Shown here: positions 1 to 8,420 of the stretch, piece after piece | Layout of the letters: every line of letters starts with the position of its first letter | Position numbering within the stretch: the stretch's first letter is position 1 | From: Colwellia psychrerythraea 34H | Lineage (GTDB): Bacteria > Pseudomonadota > Gammaproteobacteria > Enterobacterales > Alteromonadaceae | Length of the DNA stretch: 64,000 bases | Assembly (NCBI RefSeq): GCF_000012325.1 | Contig: NC_003910.7 | Location: 5,309,181 to 5,373,180 of the forward strand | Reading direction: 5' to 3' | Program-made: the position numbers and the translations under genes | The notes under the pieces: generated by a model | Told to the model about the DNA's origin: nothing | The model's database searches: none | What the model saw: the letters and a program-made list of their open reading frames with translations, nothing else

Positions 1-1382
1 GACATTGTTCTACAAAAGCAGTGAACAAATATTGAATGAGAAAACTATCACTACCCGCTTTATTTTTATATAAACTGACTTATCCAATAACCCTGCAACA
101 TCACAAACATGCTGGGGATCACTCAATTGATTTAACTCTTCTTGCTCTGCATTATCAATAGAAACAATATACTTAGGTATGACAATGTTTTTACCTGCTT
201 GTCACCATAAAATAAACCGTAATTAAAAACAAAATCACCAAAAGCATCAATGAGAGCCACTGATCTTTTATCACCAGTTAACTGATAAAATCGCCATAAA
301 GCATCTCCTAGTAATGCCATCATCCACGGAGAGCAAGTGGGTGTGTATCACTCCAACCTTTATGAGATTTAAAAGAATGCTAAGGGCAACCTCTAATAAC
401 CCAGTTACTCTCTGGATTAAAAATCATTATTACTTTGCCATCAATAATAGCATTTACTCGATCTTGCGCTCCTTTATCACTAGTTAATTCCCAATAAGAA
501 ACAGCAGTATTTAAAGCAGTAGCCTGATTACGCTCGGTCCAAAAACCTCGCCTTAAGGCATATTATGGACCCCAATATAACGAGCGATTATTATATTTTA
601 ACTAAAGTGCTTATTGCCTGTACATCACCACTGAATAAATAACGATATAGTAAGCCCTTTGGCATTAAAGACTTAACATCAAAACTCTTTTTTAGCTTAA
701 ACTTGCCTCCATCATCAATATTTTTTTGATACAAATCAGTTAAAGTATTCGCTTTATTTAACCACTGTTTATCACCGGTCATATATATAGTTGATAAACC
801 GCTTGAGAACGGTCGTATAACCATTGTGAATGGTTTATTTGAGGAGTAACCTTTTTGAGTAAGTAAAACAACGTTGGTTACATAGTTAGCATACTTCTTT
901 TGCGGCTCTGTATACCAGCGGTTATCAATATCATTCATTTTAGGGTGAAGTAATAAACTTTGCTCTAGCCAGTTTTTTGAGGGGTAAACTAAGCTTGTAT
1001 TTAACGATTTATTTTTATTAGCGATGCTATATTATCGAACATTTCCTTTTTAACTTTCTTGCCAAGTTAAAGTTAACACCCCAGATAAACCATTAATACT
1101 GTCGGGCGTAATATTTAATAAACGAATATACTTTTTACCATGTAATACTGGCCATTTATTAACAAGTGAATAACTCGCATTCACTCTTCTCTTATTTTGC
1201 CACAACTCAAAAGTTGTATTGGTATAAATTAACTGATTAGGAATAGGTAAAAGTAATGTTGAGGAGCTATTTAATGAAACATCAAAACTAATTTTCTGTT
1301 GCTGCGCATTAGCAAAAGCATTCATGGAAAAAGTAAATAAGTTATCAAAAAAAAGACCATAGCGACTTTATCATTTGCCATC
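1..1382 (-). pseudogene. Decayed secreted protein gene (alpha-helical toroid-like), truncated by window edge
   Basis: Reading the minus strand from about 1382 to the window edge gives one continuous protein-like message broken many times. It opens with a signal-peptide-like stretch whose frame is lost in a run of T near 1350; the sequence AFANAQQQ then follows a likely cleavage site. Further breaks: a frameshift near 1050-1070 with two in-frame stops in one reading, a frameshift near 590-600 followed by a stop near 570, a stop near 387, a frameshift near 340, and another near 190. The surviving pieces (for example WMMALLGDALWRFYQLTGDK near 280-330) look like repeated helical hairpins with TGDK turns, as in six-hairpin glycosidase-like or lyase-like secreted proteins. 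The exact family is not recognised. The gene follows an EEP gene directly, as a shorter relic does at 2658-2821. It is non-functional as read. Confidence 0.72.
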
Positions 1383-1419
1383 CCTTATTGTGAACATTCA
1401 CCATTACTATCTAGCACCA

Positions 1420-2436
1420 TTATCTATCAACAGCTTTAATCACCAAAGTAGCCATAACAGGCCGGTGATCACCTTTTACCCGTTCAACAACCTCTACCGA
1501 CGATAAAGATATGTCATCCGAATATAATATATGGTCAATTCTTGCGCCATGCCAAGAGGTATACTTAGTGCGATTAAAAGCAAAGCCTTTTACTTCAATA
1601 ACATTATTAAGCAGAGAAAAATTTTGTTGGTAAAGGTTTTCATCAGCGGGCATATTAAAATCGCCAGCAATGATTGTATAAGGTCTATTTGTCGCCCACA
1701 AATTAAGTAAATTAACTTCCAACTCACGGTTACTTTCGGTGCTTTCGGCTAATTGCTGATCAGGGTGACGATATATAGCCCCCATTAATACAGACCTAGG
1801 CGTTTCTAAATGAATATTAGCCAACGAAAGTTCACCATAAGGTGTGATTACATTATAAAAAGTAGCAAATGTCCCCCATCCACCAAACATTTTTCGATTT
1901 AGTCTATTTGTTTGTTGAAAAGGAAACTTGCTTAAAATACATAAACCTGAAATACATTCACTATAATAGCGCTGATCAAATAATACTTCTAAATTTACTT
2001 TTAATGCCTCTTGCAAAAGCAAAATATCAGGCTTCATATATTTCACCAATAGCTGTAATTCGTCTTTTGAGCCACCACCAATGTTAAAGGTAATAACTTT
2101 TATTTGACTAGCTTTGTCGTTGTTATTGGCAAATAAAGTAGCTAAATTTGGTAGTTGAAAATCTAAATAATTAAATGCTAAAGCAACCAATAAAGGAAAA
2201 ATAACAAATTGACGCTTTGAGAGAAAACGCCAAAATAGAAGCATTAACAATACAATAACTAATAACCACCAACGAGGACCAAACAACAATAAGTATTTGG
2301 GAATAATAAATAAATTTAATGTCGGCCACCAAGGCAGCAAGGTAACAAGTAAACATGCGAGACAACATGCGACAAAATAAAAGTTAACAAAATAATGAAA
2401 AATTTTGTTTTTTTTATCCCACATATATTGCTGCAT
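1420..2436 (-). CDS. Membrane-anchored endonuclease/exonuclease/phosphatase family protein (copy 1)
   Basis: 338 aa. The first ~95 residues hold about three hydrophobic helices (roughly 16-36, 40-70 and 76-92), so the catalytic domain is probably held at the inner membrane; its side is not certain. The C-terminal ~225 residues carry the EEP metal-dependent phosphoesterase motifs: Asn118 in TFNIGGG, Glu143 in LLLQEA (metal ligand), H209 in ANIHLE, GDFN at 258-261, DH at 301-302 and GDH at 322-324. All key residues look intact. The substrate is unknown; the family includes nucleases, sphingomyelinases and inositol-phosphate phosphatases. It is a tandem paralogue of the gene at 2835-3833, with near-identical first 50 residues and related upstream DNA, so the pair arose by duplication. 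Relics surround it, so the region is eroding. Confidence 0.85.
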   Translation of the reverse strand: MQQYMWDKKNKIFHYFVNFYFVACCLACLLVTLLPWWPTLNLFIIPKYLLLFGPRWWLLVIVLLMLLFWRFLSKRQFVIFPLLVALAFNYLDFQLPNLATLFANNNDKASQIKVITFNIGGGSKDELQLLVKYMKPDILLLQEALKVNLEVLFDQRYYSECISGLCILSKFPFQQTNRLNRKMFGGWGTFATFYNVITPYGELSLANIHLETPRSVLMGAIYRHPDQQLAESTESNRELEVNLLNLWATNRPYTIIAGDFNMPADENLYQQNFSLLNNVIEVKGFAFNRTKYTSWHGARIDHILYSDDISLSSVEVVERVKGDHRPVMATLVIKAVDR

Positions 2437-2497
2437 CCTTTTTCGGCTGAGTTTTTTATCGATAAATAATCACAAATGTAAGCGAAAGCATTAGCGT

Positions 2498-2590
2498 CTA
2501 ATAGATAAACATGCTCTTTACTTTCAATACTTCTATTTCAAGGTACTCACATGTTTGCCGAACTAATTCGCATTCTCTTAATCCAACATC
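2498..2590 (-). pseudogene. Short coding relic upstream of EEP copy 1
   Basis: In the 398-base gap 2437-2834, the minus strand reads GLRECELVRQTCEYLEIEV and a few more residues before a stop at 2498-2500. A one-base shift near 2510 lets a protein-like reading (VYLLDANAFAYICDYLS) run on towards the EEP start. This looks like the 3' end of a lost gene that once overlapped or abutted the EEP gene. The family is not recognised. The last ~60 bases match DNA upstream of the second EEP gene (about 3840-3890), which supports duplication of the junction. Confidence 0.4.
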
Positions 2591-2657
2591 CAGTTAAAAC
2601 TTGGTAGCGATATTTAGTTGGCAAAACACAAGACATTATTTTCAATAACTAGTTGTT

Positions 2658-2821
2658 TTAATCAGTAGAAATGATCACATACTTCGTGAGATTGATATTA
2701 CCTAATAACCGAGCAGCCTCTTTATCTAATGAAAATTTAAAAGTAATTCCATCAATATTTGACCAAAAGCACTAGATATTAAACAAAATAGAACAACACA
2801 CAAAACTGTTAATTTTCCCAT
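2658..2821 (-). pseudogene. Fragment of a secreted protein gene with frameshift
   Basis: The minus strand starts with ATG at 2819-2821 and encodes a clear signal peptide (MGKLTVLCVVLFCLISSAFG). After that Gly the reading must change frame to give SNIDGITFKFSLDKEAARLL and about 16 more residues to a stop at 2658-2660. The mature start (ITFKFSLDKEAARLLGNI) resembles in pattern the start of the larger relic at 1-1382 (ISFDVSLNSSSTLLLPIP), and both lie just downstream of an EEP gene. I infer that an EEP plus secreted-protein pair was duplicated and the second member then decayed in both copies. Confidence 0.5.
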
Positions 2822-2834
2822 TACAATAACCCTA

Positions 2835-3833
2835 CTACTTAATAATTAAACTTACCATTACAGGTAAGTGATCTCCCCCTAATGACTCGATAACTTGAGC
2901 ATCAATTAAATCAAATTGGTTACTAAATAAAATATGATCTATTCTAAGACTTAAACCATCTATTCGTATTGTATCGTTAAAACCAATCCCAACATCACTT
3001 AATGCATTATTTATCATTGAAAAATTTTCTTGGTATATATTCTCTTCAATTGGCATATTAAAGTCCCCCACAATAAGGGAATAAGGTTCGTATTTTATCC
3101 AAGAACTTAGAATTCCAGTTTCAATACGCTTATTGTCTTCAAGTTGTACAATATCTGAAAAATTAACACTACCTTTCTGTATATCAACTAACAATGAATG
3201 TACAGATTGTAGATGAACATTAGCAATATTAAGGGTATTCTCACCTAGGTATAGCTTATAAAAAACTGCAAAATTCCCCCACCCCCCCACTAAAGCTCTG
3301 CTTAGTTGGTTTGTTCGTTCAAAAGGATGCTTGCTTAATATGCATAATTCACCTACACATTCGAAAAACATGTAATCAATATCTATTTTTTTTAGAGAAA
3401 TGCTATTAGCATCCTGTAAAAGTAAAATATCAGGTTGGTAATATTTCAATAACAATTTTATTTTCTTTACTTGCCCACCTTCACCAATATTGGCTGTAAT
3501 AATCTTAACTATTTTATGCTCTTCCACAATATTATTTGGATTAAAATTCATCCCGAAATCTAAATATTTAATTGAAATAAAGAATAATAAAGGTAAAGAA
3601 TACTTTTGAATTTTTGAAAGATTATTCCACAAAAACAATAAAACCAATAAGGCTAGAAATAATAACCTTCGTGGTGCAAATAATAAAATATATTTAGGAA
3701 TAACAAGAAAAATAGTTGAAGGCCACCAAGGAAGCAGGGTAACAAGCGCACATGCGAGGCAACACGCGATAAAATAAAAGTTAACAAAATAATGAAAGTT
3801 ATTTTTTATTTTATCCCACATATAGTTTTTCAT
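2835..3833 (-). CDS. Membrane-anchored endonuclease/exonuclease/phosphatase family protein (copy 2)
   Basis: 332 aa, same architecture as the copy at 1420-2436: about three hydrophobic helices in residues 14-92, then an EEP domain. Visible motifs are Asn115 in TANIGEGG, H208 in ANVHLQ, GDFN at 256-259, DH at 299-300 and GDH at 320-322. The usual metal-binding Glu after LLLQ is Asp141 here (LLLQDA), while copy 1 keeps Glu. Asp could still bind metal but would alter geometry and may reduce or shift activity. No frameshift or stop is present, so the gene may still be expressed. Upstream is a broken glycosyltransferase at 3869-4235; the duplicated DNA joins that relic at about 3840-3890. Confidence 0.83.
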   Translation of the reverse strand: MKNYMWDKIKNNFHYFVNFYFIACCLACALVTLLPWWPSTIFLVIPKYILLFAPRRLLFLALLVLLFLWNNLSKIQKYSLPLLFFISIKYLDFGMNFNPNNIVEEHKIVKIITANIGEGGQVKKIKLLLKYYQPDILLLQDANSISLKKIDIDYMFFECVGELCILSKHPFERTNQLSRALVGGWGNFAVFYKLYLGENTLNIANVHLQSVHSLLVDIQKGSVNFSDIVQLEDNKRIETGILSSWIKYEPYSLIVGDFNMPIEENIYQENFSMINNALSDVGIGFNDTIRIDGLSLRIDHILFSNQFDLIDAQVIESLGGDHLPVMVSLIIK

Positions 3834-3868
3834 ATTTTTTAACTGAATTTTTTATCGAAAAATTATCA

Positions 3869-4235
3869 CTAATAGTAAGTGAAAGCATCAGCACCATGTC
3901 GTGTATAAATTACCTTTTTTTAAAAAAGGCAAAACTAAGCTTAAAAACTGTAGTGCATAAGGTGAATGAATATGAATAATATCAAATTTTAATAGCACAA
4001 TAAAAACGCTAATAATTTTAATTTACGATCCGCCATCATAACTGGCAACAGGAATATTGTTAACCCTAGATTCTCCCACTATTATATCATCAGGGCTGCC
4101 TAATGATATAATGGTGGGTTTCATCTTTGATTGTTTTTGAATACTACATAAATCAATAACAAAACGCTCTGCTTCTCCAACATTTAGACTACCCACAATA
4201 TAAGCAACTTTAATTTTTACACACCCACTTTTCAT
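3869..4235 (-). pseudogene. Glycosyltransferase family 4, N-terminal remnant
   Basis: The minus strand from 4235 reads a typical GT4 opening, VAYIVGSLNVGEAERFVIDL (usually VGGAERF), which stops in frame at 4023. After the stop the same frame continues into FDIIHIHSPYALQFLSLVL, the usual DIIHxH acceptor-side region. The frame is then lost in an A/T homopolymer near 3915, after which VIYTRHGADAF is legible before a stop at 3869. The nucleotide-sugar-binding C-terminal half is missing; it is replaced by DNA shared with the upstream region of the other EEP gene. This is a truncated, non-functional gene at the left edge of the polysaccharide locus. Confidence 0.72.
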
Positions 4236-4349
4236 AGTTAACTTCTACCACTAAATAAGATATATTAGTAATTATTTTAAATGATAATTGAGTTTCAATA
4301 TTTTTGATACGAACATTATAAAAATAATAACATAAGTCAAGGAAGTAAA

Positions 4350-5453
4350 ATGTCATTACCTGCTCAATTAAGAGTATTGGAAGTTGTACAAAGTTTAGAG
4401 AAGGGAGGAAGAACAACCCGCTTTACTGATACAGTTGCAGGGCTAAGAGCACAGAAGATTTTTACCGTTCCGTTATGTATTTCCAAACCCGAATCTTGGG
4501 TGAGTATTCCCGACTTAGAAGTACTCCACAAAACAGCAGGCATCAATTGGAAGCTTGTTTTTCAAATAAGAAAAAAAATAATAAAAAATAATATTAACCT
4601 TATTCATGCTCATTGTGAATTTAGCCAGTTATATGCAAGTATTGCAGGTGTTACTTGTGGCATAAAAACAGTCGCCACTTTTCATCGTTCTGATTTATCT
4701 AAATATCAACCTAATATGGTCAACAAATTAATTAAGCTTTTTGCATCTCACTTTGTTGCTGTTTCTCACGACCGACTGTCATTACTCACCAACAATTTAA
4801 AATTACCGTTAAACAAATGTCATGTGGTTCATGGCGGCTCTGTAATAGAAAAAAAACCAACCGTAACGTCAATTAATAAAGCAAGGGCTGATCTTGGCAT
4901 ACCTCTTGATCAATTAATGTTGCTTAGTATTGGCCATTTAGGAGAAATCAAAGGTCATCAAGACACCTTAGTTGCGTTATCAAAATTCACCAAAACAATG
5001 CCTGCGTTGCATTTATACATTGCTGGTGATGGCGCTGCACAAGAAAAACAAAAATTAACTGAACTGGTCAACAAACTGCAAATAAACGAAAATGTAACCT
5101 TTCTTGGGCAAATAAATAATGCATTCAGCTGGTTAGAAGCGTGTGACATTTTTATTCAACCTTCAGTAGAAGAGGCCTTCGGCTTGGTTTTTGTCGAAGC
5201 AGGCGCAAAAGCAAAACCTGTAATTGCCACCACAGTAGGTGGTATAAAGGAAATAATAGTATCTAAAGAAACCGGCTTATTAGTACTTCCTTCTTCACCT
5301 AAAGCAGTAGAGCATGCATTAGCGATATTAATAAATTCTCCCCCTTTACGTCAGCAATATGGTGAAAATGGATATAAACGTATTACTGAACATTTTTCAC
5401 TTACCAATATGGTCAACAAATATACTGATATTTTTAATCAAGCGGTAAACTGA
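4350..5453 (+). CDS. Glycosyltransferase family 4 (GT-B fold)
   Basis: 367 aa, normal length for GT4. The N-terminal half opens with VLEVVQSLEKGGRTTRF and contains LIHAHCEFSQ near residue 85. The C-terminal half has a sugar-nucleotide fold with SIGHLGEIKGHQ near 193-204, LYIAGDG near 222, and the retaining-GT E-x7-E pair at Glu275/Glu283 (EEAFGLVFVE). No membrane helix is seen, so it probably works at the inner face of the membrane on lipid-linked sugar. A GGAAG ribosome site precedes the ATG. It is the first gene of the + strand EPS block and diverges from the broken GT at 3869-4235; the promoter should lie in 4236-4349. The sugar is not predictable. Confidence 0.9.
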   Translation: MSLPAQLRVLEVVQSLEKGGRTTRFTDTVAGLRAQKIFTVPLCISKPESWVSIPDLEVLHKTAGINWKLVFQIRKKIIKNNINLIHAHCEFSQLYASIAGVTCGIKTVATFHRSDLSKYQPNMVNKLIKLFASHFVAVSHDRLSLLTNNLKLPLNKCHVVHGGSVIEKKPTVTSINKARADLGIPLDQLMLLSIGHLGEIKGHQDTLVALSKFTKTMPALHLYIAGDGAAQEKQKLTELVNKLQINENVTFLGQINNAFSWLEACDIFIQPSVEEAFGLVFVEAGAKAKPVIATTVGGIKEIIVSKETGLLVLPSSPKAVEHALAILINSPPLRQQYGENGYKRITEHFSLTNMVNKYTDIFNQAVN

Positions 5454-5502
5454 ACAACTAAAAACAACCATATATTAGTAGATAAAAATAAAAGGAAACA
5501 TT

Positions 5503-7293
5503 ATGAACTGGTCAGGGCTTATGCCACATGTAAAAACAGGTTTTTCAGGTTGGATAAAATGCCAAACATTTGATGAACTTGAGGTGCAAGAAGCTGCTTC
5601 AAACTGGCAAAGCGAAATGTTTTTCTTTGAATCTACGTCTACTGTTTCTTATAAGTCAGTGGGTAATGATTGGTTTATTTTTGCTCAAGGGCTCAGCGAA
5701 ATTGAATTTGAAGACATATGTAACAAAGTTATCAATGAGTCTATTTTTAATGATGCTGATATAAACGAAAAAACACTTTTTTCCGATATAAAAAAAGAAA
5801 TAACCAACCTACTTTTACCCGGCGCAATCGTTTTTGCCATTCAAGCAAAACTAGGCCGAGTTGTGGTGCTTCGTGACGCATGCGGGTTTCTTCCTATTTA
5901 TTATCACTTTAGTCAAAATACTTTAGTGTTTTCTTCTAATTTAGAAACCGTACGCAAAAACACACAATTTAGTGGTGTTAACACCGATAAAATAAATGAA
6001 ATGCTTGTTTATGCCCATAGAACAGGCAAACGAACTTTATGGCAAAACCTCAATGCTATTTCCCCAGGTGGTGTCAGTGTTTTTACACAAGATCAACTTG
6101 TCGTTCATCAGTGGTTACTTACTGAAAAATCTCAATATAGCCCTGAATTGAAGTCAAAATTTAAATCAATGACAGAATCAGCAGTCTTGTTAGAAATAAA
6201 AAAGGCGATGGACAAAGCACTAGAACCTTTAGAAAATGAACCACATGTTTCTGTTCCTTGTGGTGGAGGGGTTGACTCTTCATTTCTTGGTGCTTATTTA
6301 GCCCAACGGGGGCAAGACGTTACCTTTTGGTGCATTAACCAACCCGACGCTCCTGTGAGTGAAGACGAATGGATGAAACCATTATCTAAGCAACTCAAGA
6401 TTCCTTGTGAGTATGCAAACTTAAATAAACAGGTTTTTTTAGATAACTTTCTAGACAGAATGGAGCAATCTCATCAACCAATGACAGGCCCAAATTCTGT
6501 TGGCGGGATTTACGCAAGAAAACTAGCACTAGAAGCTGGTGATAAAGTTTTCATTTCCGGAGAAGGAGCCGACACCGTTTTTGGTGGACTATCACCCTTT
6601 GCTCGATTAATGCCAATGGTGCGTTTATTTCGAATGTTATCGAAACTACCGAAAAGATTAAGAATGCAATTAGATCGTGGCATTATCTCAGAAGCGGCCT
6701 GGGTTATGGACATTTCTCAAGTAGCCCCTACAGAAGATATTTCCAGAATAGCAATGGGCGATATGGAACGCGCTGAACTGTTAGCCGAAGTACTAGACTT
6801 TCCAAAAGGTGATAGTGCTATTGAGCGTTATGCCGATATTTTTAGTTGGATCCAAATAAAAGAAGTACCCACTGGCTTAAACCATATATTCTTTGAAAAA
6901 GACGAATTCGAAGGTGGTGTTACCCATTATCCTTTTGCTCACGAAGCCCTAATCAACTTAGGCTTACACCTTCCCTATAAATATAAAGTCAATGAAGGAC
7001 ACAAAAAATGGCTCTGGCGTAAGTTCACCAGTGAATATATTGGGCATGATGTTGCCTTTAGAAAGAAATATGCCTTTCCAACGCTCACTCATATTTGGTT
7101 AGAGCCTTCGGCAAAATTATTAAAAGGTGGTTTTTTACAAGATTTATTATGCGCAAATGTTTCCAGTGTGTTCGAATCTTTACCTAAATCAGACCCCGCA
7201 AGATGGACGTTACTAAATATCGAGTTATGGGGAAGATTACATTGCTTAGGGCAAAGTAAAGAACAGTTATTAAATACCATGATGAGTGCTTAA
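5503..7293 (+). CDS. Asparagine-synthetase-like protein lacking the glutaminase cysteine
   Basis: 596 aa, two-domain architecture of class II amidotransferases. The N-terminal half keeps the fold signature (RDACGFLPIYYHF at 124-136, then LVFSSNLETV) but starts MNWSG, with no Cys at position 2, so it should not hydrolyse glutamine. The C-terminal synthetase domain has an ATP-pyrophosphatase loop PCGGGVDSS at 252-260 (first Ser of the usual SGGxDS is Cys) and SGEGADTVFGG at 352-362. A strong AAGGA site precedes the ATG, so a missed upstream Cys start is unlikely. Similar Cys-less homologues include lasso-peptide cyclases and beta-lactam synthetase, which adenylate a carboxylate and attack it with another amine. 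Lying between two GT4 genes, it may form an amide on a sugar acid or amino sugar; this is inference. Confidence 0.82.
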   Translation: MNWSGLMPHVKTGFSGWIKCQTFDELEVQEAASNWQSEMFFFESTSTVSYKSVGNDWFIFAQGLSEIEFEDICNKVINESIFNDADINEKTLFSDIKKEITNLLLPGAIVFAIQAKLGRVVVLRDACGFLPIYYHFSQNTLVFSSNLETVRKNTQFSGVNTDKINEMLVYAHRTGKRTLWQNLNAISPGGVSVFTQDQLVVHQWLLTEKSQYSPELKSKFKSMTESAVLLEIKKAMDKALEPLENEPHVSVPCGGGVDSSFLGAYLAQRGQDVTFWCINQPDAPVSEDEWMKPLSKQLKIPCEYANLNKQVFLDNFLDRMEQSHQPMTGPNSVGGIYARKLALEAGDKVFISGEGADTVFGGLSPFARLMPMVRLFRMLSKLPKRLRMQLDRGIISEAAWVMDISQVAPTEDISRIAMGDMERAELLAEVLDFPKGDSAIERYADIFSWIQIKEVPTGLNHIFFEKDEFEGGVTHYPFAHEALINLGLHLPYKYKVNEGHKKWLWRKFTSEYIGHDVAFRKKYAFPTLTHIWLEPSAKLLKGGFLQDLLCANVSSVFESLPKSDPARWTLLNIELWGRLHCLGQSKEQLLNTMMSA

Positions 7294-7296
7294 TAT

Positions 7297-8394
7297 ATGG
7301 CTAAGAGTAGTAACAGCCTTTATGTAATTCATTTAATACCTTCTTTGGAAGTTGGCGGTATGGAACGCTTAGTATCTGATTTAGCCATAGGCCGAACAAC
7401 AGGTAAAACCTCTATTTTATGTTTAAATACCTTAGGCGCGCTTGGAGAGCAAATAGAGAATGACATTTCAATTGAGGTGTTAAACATACCAAATAACTTA
7501 TTGATCGCGACATTTTTAGTGTATAAAAGGCTTAAAAAACTTAAACCAGATGTTATTCATTGCCATAATTTGCAAGCACATTTTTTTGGCGGAATTTGCG
7601 CAAAGTTACTTCCTAAAACCCGGGTAGTATTAACTAAGCACGGCCAGCACATTCCTACTTCAGGCTTAACCACAAAAATCAATTATTTTACTTTACAAAA
7701 AAGTAAAATAATTGGTGTTTCTGCTGATATAACCCAGATAATGCAACAATGGATCGCCAAAAATAAGTCACCCATTGAGTATATTGCTAACGGTGTATCG
7801 TTAACCGCTTTTAAAGAACAAATTCCTAAAGAGCTTGCAAAGGAAAAGCTTAGTATTAGCCAAAGCACGTTTTGTGTAGGCATTGTTGCTCGCCTTTCTG
7901 AGCCTAAAGATCATTTGTTATTAATAGATGCTATTGCGGCTATATCTAAAACCTTTCCAGATATTAAGTTAATTATTGTTGGTGGCGGACCACTTCAGAA
8001 TAAAATAGAAACTTATATTAAGGCTAACCACCTTGAAAACATAGTTACTATGTTAGGAGAAAGAAAAGACATCGCGAACATTCTAAACGCATTAGATGTG
8101 TTTGCCTTAACCTCTTCTTCAGAAGGTATACCCATGACCATTCTGGAAGCGATGGCAGCAAACTTACCTGTTATTGCAACAAATGTAGGTGGAATACCAC
8201 AGGTTGTTCTTAATAACGAAACCGGAATATTAGTTGAAAACAAAGATAAAGCGGGCTTAATTACAGCAATAGAAAGCTTTATTAAAAGCCCTAAAAAATT
8301 GACCGAATATGGTAAACAAGGGCGTTTATTATTAGAAAGCAATTATTCAATTAATCAAGCCATTGAGAAATATGAATGTATTTATCTTAACTAA
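7297..8394 (+). CDS. Glycosyltransferase family 4
   Basis: 365 aa. It opens with VIHLIPSLEVGGMERLVSDL, the glycine-rich start typical of GT4, followed by PDVIHCHNLQAHFFGG near residue 85. The C-terminal domain has GIVARLSEPKDH near 193, IIVGGGPL near 226, and the E-x7-E pair in SEGIPMTILEAMAANLPVIA, then TNVGGIPQVV. The ATG lies three bases after the stop of the asparagine-synthetase-like gene, so the two are almost certainly co-transcribed and may be translationally coupled. Likely adds a sugar to the lipid-linked repeat at the cytoplasmic face; donor unknown. Confidence 0.9.
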   Translation: MAKSSNSLYVIHLIPSLEVGGMERLVSDLAIGRTTGKTSILCLNTLGALGEQIENDISIEVLNIPNNLLIATFLVYKRLKKLKPDVIHCHNLQAHFFGGICAKLLPKTRVVLTKHGQHIPTSGLTTKINYFTLQKSKIIGVSADITQIMQQWIAKNKSPIEYIANGVSLTAFKEQIPKELAKEKLSISQSTFCVGIVARLSEPKDHLLLIDAIAAISKTFPDIKLIIVGGGPLQNKIETYIKANHLENIVTMLGERKDIANILNALDVFALTSSSEGIPMTILEAMAANLPVIATNVGGIPQVVLNNETGILVENKDKAGLITAIESFIKSPKKLTEYGKQGRLLLESNYSINQAIEKYECIYLN

Positions 8395-8420
8395 AAGTAT
8401 TCTATAAAAAAGGAAGTTAA

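Noticed and set aside
4210..4416. 68-codon minus-strand open frame between the GT4 relic and the first GT
   Set aside because: Covers the divergent promoter and runs into the GT start on the other strand; hydrophobic composition comes from AT-rich DNA.
8013..8342. 109-codon open frame on the minus strand inside a GT4 gene
   Set aside because: The opposite strand encodes the donor domain of a typical GT4; this frame shows no fold.
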